Positions 59,874-64,000 of a stretch of 64,000 bases of DNA are shown piece by piece. The stretch is from Streptomyces rimosus (lineage in GTDB: Bacteria; Actinomycetota; Actinomycetes; Streptomycetales; Streptomycetaceae): contig NZ_CP023688.1 in NCBI RefSeq assembly GCF_008704655.1, positions 8,311,001 to 8,375,000 on the forward strand, in the 5' to 3' direction. Under the pieces are notes generated by a model. The model ran no database searches and was not told where the DNA came from. It saw only the letters and a program-made list of their open reading frames with translations. Each line of letters starts with the position of its first letter. Within the stretch, counting starts at the first letter, position 1. The position numbers and the translations under genes are program-made.

Positions 59874-61783
59874 AGCGGCGGGCACGGAAGGCCGGCTGGA
59901 CGGCCTTGGCGCTCACCGGAGCCTGCGCGCTGGCGTTCCAGACCGCGCCTGCACCGGCGCAGGGCTCCGAGGACGGCGCCTGGCCGCCGGACACCGGCAA
60001 AGGCCCCTGCGCGGTGGGGAAGACCACCGATGCCGGGGCGCGCATGCGGGACGGCACCGTGCTGCGGGCGGACGTGTACCGGCCGCGCACCAAGGAGAAG
60101 GTGCCGGTCATCCTGATGCGTACCCAGTACGGCAAGGAGGCGGCCGAGGTCCAGCCCTCCAGCTACCAGTCCCCGGAGTGGTTCGCCTCGCACTGCTACC
60201 TCGTCGTGGTGCAGGACGTGCGCGGGCAGTACGCCTCGGGCGGCGACTTCTACGAGTTCGCCAACGAGGGCAAGGACGGCTACGACAGCGTGGAGTGGGC
60301 GGCCCGGCTGCCCGGCTCCAACGGCAGGGTCGGGATGTACGGCTCCTCCTATGTGGGCGCCACCCAGTGGCTCGCCGCCCAGGAGCGTCCGCCGCATCTG
60401 AAGACGATCGTGCCCGACAAGACCTCCGACGACTACTTCGACGGCTGGACCTACGAAGGCGGCGCCTTCCGGCTGAACTTCGTGATCCCGTGGGCGATGC
60501 GCAAGATCGTCCCGTCCGCCGCCGCCAACCGCCGCGACTGGGACACGTACCACCAGGTCAACCGCGATTACCAGGACGTGCAGAAGTGGCTGGGCACCGC
60601 CCCGTACAACCGCTTCGAGCCGTTCCATCCCGGTGACCCGAAGGTCGCCCCGTACTTCTTCGACTGGATCAAGCACCGTACGTACGACGACTACTGGCGC
60701 CGGTGGGCCCCGAAGGAGAACTACGGGAAGGTCGACATCCCGGTCCTCAACTATGCCGGGTGGTACGACGCCTTCCTGGACGGATCGGTCCGCAACTACC
60801 AGGGCATGGCCGAGCGCGGCGGCTCGGCCTCGGCCCGCGCGAACCAGCGGCTGGTCATCGGGCCGTGGGACCACACCGGCTGGGGCCGCCCGACCAGCAC
60901 GCCGGCCCCGCTGCTCAAGCAGATCGGCCCGGTCGGCAACAGCCCCGTCAACGAGATGATGCTCGCCTGGTGGGACCACCACCTCAAGGGCAAGGACAAC
61001 GGCGTCCGCAAGAACGGCGTCGACTACTTCGTCATGGGCGCGAACAAGTGGCGCACCGCGCCCTCCTGGCCGCTCCCGCAGACCCGCTGGACCGACTACT
61101 ACCTCTCCAGCACCGGCCACGCGACGGGCAACACCCAGGACGGCACCCTGTCCACCACCCCGCCCGCCAGGAACACCCCCGCCGACCACTACACCTACGA
61201 CCCGCGCAACCCGGTGCCCAGCGTCGGCGGACACTCCTGCTGCACGGCGGCCATCAGCACCCAGGGCCCCTACGACCAGCAGCAGATCGAACAGCGCCCC
61301 GACATCGCCGTCTACACCGGCGCCCCGCTCGCCAAGGACACCGAGGTCACCGGCCCCATCACGGTCACCCTCCACGCCAGGTCCTCGGCACCGGACACCG
61401 ACTGGACCGCCAAGCTCATCGACGTCCACCCCGACGGCACCGCGGTGAACCTCAACAGCGGCATCGTCCGGGCCAGTTACCGCGAGTCGCCGGGCGAGCC
61501 GAAGCCGATCGTCCCCGGCACGGTGTACGAGTACAAGATCAAGGTGTGGCCGACCAGCAACCTCTTCAAGAAGGGCCACCGCATCCGGCTCGACATCTCC
61601 TCCAGCGACTACCCCCAGTACGATCCGAACCCGAACACCGGCAGCTGGCTGGGGGAGTCCACCGAGCGGCGCACCGCACAACAGACCGTGCTGCACGACG
61701 CGGCGCACCCCTCCAAGGTGACGCTCCCGGTGATCCCGGACGGCGGCCGGGACCAGGGCAGCGGCACCCCGCCACAGAAGTAG
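59870..61783 (+). CDS. Secreted CocE/NonD-family hydrolase (X-Pro dipeptidyl-peptidase-like), cluster gene 16
   Basis: 637 residues from GTG 59870. A Sec-type signal peptide occupies residues 1-30 (ALALTGACALAFQTAPAPAQ), so the enzyme is exported. The alpha/beta hydrolase has Ser160 in GSSYVG, the Asp in WYDAFLDG and the His in GPWDHTGW, followed by a C-terminal jelly-roll (ITVTLHARSSAP, IRLDISSSDYPQYDPNPNTG). Members hydrolyse esters, acylated prolines or small amides. It is the only secreted enzyme in the run, so it may cleave the exported product, as in prodrug-type self-protection. That role is inferred. Confidence 0.9.
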   Translation: MKRRARKAGWTALALTGACALAFQTAPAPAQGSEDGAWPPDTGKGPCAVGKTTDAGARMRDGTVLRADVYRPRTKEKVPVILMRTQYGKEAAEVQPSSYQSPEWFASHCYLVVVQDVRGQYASGGDFYEFANEGKDGYDSVEWAARLPGSNGRVGMYGSSYVGATQWLAAQERPPHLKTIVPDKTSDDYFDGWTYEGGAFRLNFVIPWAMRKIVPSAAANRRDWDTYHQVNRDYQDVQKWLGTAPYNRFEPFHPGDPKVAPYFFDWIKHRTYDDYWRRWAPKENYGKVDIPVLNYAGWYDAFLDGSVRNYQGMAERGGSASARANQRLVIGPWDHTGWGRPTSTPAPLLKQIGPVGNSPVNEMMLAWWDHHLKGKDNGVRKNGVDYFVMGANKWRTAPSWPLPQTRWTDYYLSSTGHATGNTQDGTLSTTPPARNTPADHYTYDPRNPVPSVGGHSCCTAAISTQGPYDQQQIEQRPDIAVYTGAPLAKDTEVTGPITVTLHARSSAPDTDWTAKLIDVHPDGTAVNLNSGIVRASYRESPGEPKPIVPGTVYEYKIKVWPTSNLFKKGHRIRLDISSSDYPQYDPNPNTGSWLGESTERRTAQQTVLHDAAHPSKVTLPVIPDGGRDQGSGTPPQK

Positions 61784-61854
61784 CGCCGGTGGGCCGACAG
61801 CACCCGACGAAACCGACACCGACACCGATCCCGAACTCGACCGAAAGGCAGGAC

Positions 61855-62817
61855 ATGCACGACGTACGCCGGGCCCGTACGACCGACCACACCACGCTCG
61901 TGGAGTGCGTACAGCGCTGGTGGGGCGACTCTCGCACCCCCGAACAGGCGCGGGAGCTCTCGCTGCTGCTGCCCCGGCTGTTCCTCCAGCACTTCGCCGG
62001 CACCAGTCTGGTGCTGGAGGACGAGACCGGGGTGCGGGCGTTCCTGGTGGGCTTCCACTCCGCCGACCGGCCGCACGAGGCGTACATCCACTTCGTCGGC
62101 GTGGACCCGGAACTGCGCAAGCAGGGCGTGGCCCGCCGCCTCTACACCGCCTTCTTCGAGCGCGCCGCGGCGGCCGGACGCACCGAGGTACGCGCCATCA
62201 CCTCGCCGCAGAACACCGGCTCCATCGCCTTCCACCAGGCCATGGGCTTCGAACCGGAGCCGGGCGACCGGGAGGCGGACGGCGTGCCGGTGCACGGCGA
62301 CTACGACGGCCCCGGCCAGGACCGGGTGGCCTTCCGCAAGAAGCTCGGCGCCCCGGAGGTCCGCACCCTGGAGCCCTTCACGACGCGCGCGGCGGTGCCG
62401 GAGGACTTCGACACCGTCGTCTCGGTGGTCGACGACTGGTGGGGCCGCCCCGCCTCCCGCGACCTGACCCGGGTGTTCGTGAACCACTTCCACGACACCA
62501 GCCTGATCGCCGAGCGCGACGGCGAACTGGCGGGCTTCGTCATCGGCTTCCTCTCTCCGTCCCGCCCGGACGAGGCGTACATCCACTTCACCGGGGTCAA
62601 CCCGGCCTGGCGGCGCACCGGCCTGGGCCGCTTCCTGTACGAGCGGTTCTTCGCCATGGCGCGCGCGAACGGCCGCACCGTCGTCAAGGCGATCACCTCG
62701 CCGCAGAACGCCCGCTCCATCGCCTTCCACCAAGCGCTCGGCTTCACCCCGTCCGACCCGATCACCGACTACGACGGCCCCTCGCTGGACCGGGTCACCT
62801 TCCGCCGCGAGCTGTAG
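61855..62817 (+). CDS. Tandem GNAT acetyltransferase, cluster gene 17
   Basis: 320 residues from ATG 61855. Two GNAT domains of similar sequence: residues 1-160, with YIHFVGVDPELRKQGVARRLY and AITSPQNTGSIAFHQAMGF, and residues 165-320, with YIHFTGVNPAWRRTGLGRFLYERFF and AITSPQNARSIAFHQALGF. The AcCoA-binding R/Q-x-x-G-x-G/A motif is in both halves. The strong match of the two halves shows an internal duplication. It may acetylate the product or a precursor as resistance, or be a housekeeping gene next to the cluster. Its 3' end overlaps the convergent radical SAM gene by 23 bases. Confidence 0.85.
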   Translation: MHDVRRARTTDHTTLVECVQRWWGDSRTPEQARELSLLLPRLFLQHFAGTSLVLEDETGVRAFLVGFHSADRPHEAYIHFVGVDPELRKQGVARRLYTAFFERAAAAGRTEVRAITSPQNTGSIAFHQAMGFEPEPGDREADGVPVHGDYDGPGQDRVAFRKKLGAPEVRTLEPFTTRAAVPEDFDTVVSVVDDWWGRPASRDLTRVFVNHFHDTSLIAERDGELAGFVIGFLSPSRPDEAYIHFTGVNPAWRRTGLGRFLYERFFAMARANGRTVVKAITSPQNARSIAFHQALGFTPSDPITDYDGPSLDRVTFRREL

Positions 62818-64000
62818 GCCCGGCCCCGCCCAGCAGTTCCGCCACTTCCCGCTGATACGGGAACGTCCCGGGCCGGTAGCCGCACCACGGCTCCTCCGCA
62901 TACGGATCGCCGGTGACGGCGTGCGCCCGGGAACGCGACCCTCCGCACACCCGGCGGAATTCGCACCGGCCGCACCGGCCGCCCAGCCGGTCGGCATCGC
63001 GCAGGCCGGTGAACAGCTCCGACTCGCGGTAGATCTCCGTCAGCGGACGGGTGCGGACGTCGCCTGCCGCGAGGGGGAGGAAGCCGCTGGGGTGCACGGT
63101 GCCGGTGTGGGACACGAAGACGAAGCCGCGGCCCGCGTTGACGTCCAGGGGCGGGCGGCGGGTCCGGCGTCCGCCCTCGTACAGGCCCAGCTCTTGGCCG
63201 CGCTCGCGGAGTTGGCGGTACAGCGGCCCGAGCCGCAGTACCTCGACGTGGTCGGCGCCCTGCGCGGCCAGCACCGCGCGCTGGAGGGCGACGCGGCGGA
63301 AGTGGTGGGCCTCGGTGGTCTTGGCGGGGATCGAGAGGCCCACGTCGTGGACGAAGTTGAGGACATCCTCGGTCTCCGCGGGGCCGAGCGCGGCCAGGTC
63401 GCGGCCGCGTCCGGTGGGCACGAGGAAGAACGCGCTCCACAGCATGACGCCGTGCTCGCGGACCAGGGCCGCGATCTCCGGCAGGTCGTGCAGGTTGTGC
63501 TGGCTGACCGTGGTGTTGATCTGCACCTTCATGCCCAGGGCGCGGGCGGTGTCCCAGGCGTCCAGGGTCCACCGGAAGACGCCGGGCACGCCGCGGAACC
63601 CGTCGTGGAGCGCGGCGGTGGAGCCGTCCAGGCTCAGGGACAGGCCCACGGCCCCCACCTCGTGCACCGCCCGGAGGTTCGCCGCCGTCAGGGTGGGGGT
63701 TCCCGAGGGCGAGACGGCGACCCGTACCCCCGCTCGCGTGCCGTAAACGATCAGTTCCAGCAGATCCGGACGCTGGAACGGGTCGCCGCCGGTGATCACG
63801 AACAGGGGCGCGGGCCGCCCGAACGCGGCGATCTGGTCGATCAGGCCCTTGGCGGCCCGGGTGCCCAGCTCGCGCGGGTCGCGGCCGGGCACCGCGGTCG
63901 CCCGGCAGTGCACACAGGCCAGCGGGCAGGCGCGGGTCGATTCCCAGATGACGATGAACGGCTTGTCCGCCACGGCCTGGTGCTGCCGGCGGACCGCGCG
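62795..64000 (-). CDS. Radical SAM/SPASM protein (TIGR04053-like), 5' end at the window edge
   Basis: At least 392 residues. The radical SAM cluster motif CPLACVHC appears shortly after PFIVIWESTRA. The barrel follows (VITGGDPFQRPDL, VSPSGTPTLTAAN, LSLSLDGSTAALHDGFRG), then a SPASM-type C-terminal cluster region with CGRCEFRRVCGGSRSRA and a late Cys in EEPWCGYRPG. The first in-frame start is GTG 63973, but the frame stays open to base 64000 and upstream codons resemble the family's N-terminus, so the true start is probably outside. Relatives are actinobacterial proteins of unproven function related to heme- and peptide-modifying enzymes. No precursor peptide is seen nearby. Confidence 0.85.
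   Translation of the reverse strand, partial: RAVRRQHQAVADKPFIVIWESTRACPLACVHCRATAVPGRDPRELGTRAAKGLIDQIAAFGRPAPLFVITGGDPFQRPDLLELIVYGTRAGVRVAVSPSGTPTLTAANLRAVHEVGAVGLSLSLDGSTAALHDGFRGVPGVFRWTLDAWDTARALGMKVQINTTVSQHNLHDLPEIAALVREHGVMLWSAFFLVPTGRGRDLAALGPAETEDVLNFVHDVGLSIPAKTTEAHHFRRVALQRAVLAAQGADHVEVLRLGPLYRQLRERGQELGLYEGGRRTRRPPLDVNAGRGFVFVSHTGTVHPSGFLPLAAGDVRTRPLTEIYRESELFTGLRDADRLGGRCGRCEFRRVCGGSRSRAHAVTGDPYAEEPWCGYRPGTFPYQREVAELLGGAGPTARGGR

Noticed and set aside
58680..64000. Possible mycofactocin-like locus (flavin alpha-hydroxy-acid oxidase plus radical SAM/SPASM protein)
   Set aside because: No MftA precursor, MftB, MftE peptidase or MftF glycosyltransferase. The oxidase matches lactate 2-monooxygenase rather than MftD, and the radical SAM protein matches another family on the opposite strand.

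Overview
The window is very GC-rich with strong GC-biased third codon positions, many GTG starts and 4-nt start/stop overlaps. It also carries XRE/DUF5753-DUF397 pairs, Tat and lipoprotein signals and rare TTA codons. This points to a Streptomyces or close actinomycete chromosome. No tRNA, rRNA, CRISPR array or insertion sequence was seen.

Layout. Positions 1-37.3 kb look like ordinary accessory chromosome: a truncated SDR gene, a flavodoxin-like reductase, an XRE/DUF5753-DUF397 regulator pair controlled from a region with three inverted repeats (3215-3297), a trimeric-LbH acyltransferase, a Mut7-C protein, a DUF3048 lipoprotein, a P450 beside a TetR regulator, an XRE-cupin regulator, a YbaK-type deacylase, and a frameshifted XRE/ricin-like regulator preceded by phased 11-bp repeats. 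These are followed by a STAS protein, an in-frame fusion of a sigma-like protein with a CoA-binding protein, a YigZ protein, and a four-gene coupled operon headed by a 63-aa peptide (18548 to 15525, minus strand). Next come RidA, an isochorismatase-like hydrolase, an Orn/Lys/Arg-type decarboxylase and a four-gene formate dehydrogenase operon (21685-27345) preceded by seven tandem 11-bp repeats. The rest of this part is a MarR regulator with an FAD monooxygenase, a lipid-kinase-like protein coupled to a SulP transporter, and three exported proteins.

Positions 37633-62817 hold one co-directional run of 17 genes, nearly all translationally coupled, that looks like a hybrid NRPS-PKS biosynthetic cluster I cannot match to a known product. 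It opens with four building-block genes: a divergent EPSP-synthase homologue, a class III aminotransferase, an FrhB-type iron-sulfur flavoprotein and a medium-chain dehydrogenase. The assembly genes follow: A-PCP, KS-AT-KR-ACP, a free-standing luciferase-like monooxygenase, a free-standing condensation-like protein whose catalytic His is Asn, two KAS III-like proteins with a rearranged active site, a free PCP, an MFS exporter and an A-PCP-C protein with a valine-like code. The last genes encode an AroQ-like chorismate mutase homologue, a lactate-monooxygenase-family flavoenzyme, a secreted CocE/NonD hydrolase and a tandem GNAT protein. There is no recognisable thioesterase and no regulator inside the run. 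TTA codons in the first two genes suggest bldA-dependent expression. A convergent radical SAM/SPASM gene closes the window.

Inferred logic: shikimate-type chemistry makes an unusual amino- or hydroxy-cyclic unit, the first A domain loads it, one malonyl extension with ketoreduction follows, the flavin monooxygenase oxidises the carrier-bound chain, the KAS III pair and C domains join it to a second (valine-like) residue, and the product is exported and perhaps trimmed outside the cell by the CocE-type hydrolase. This route is a hypothesis.
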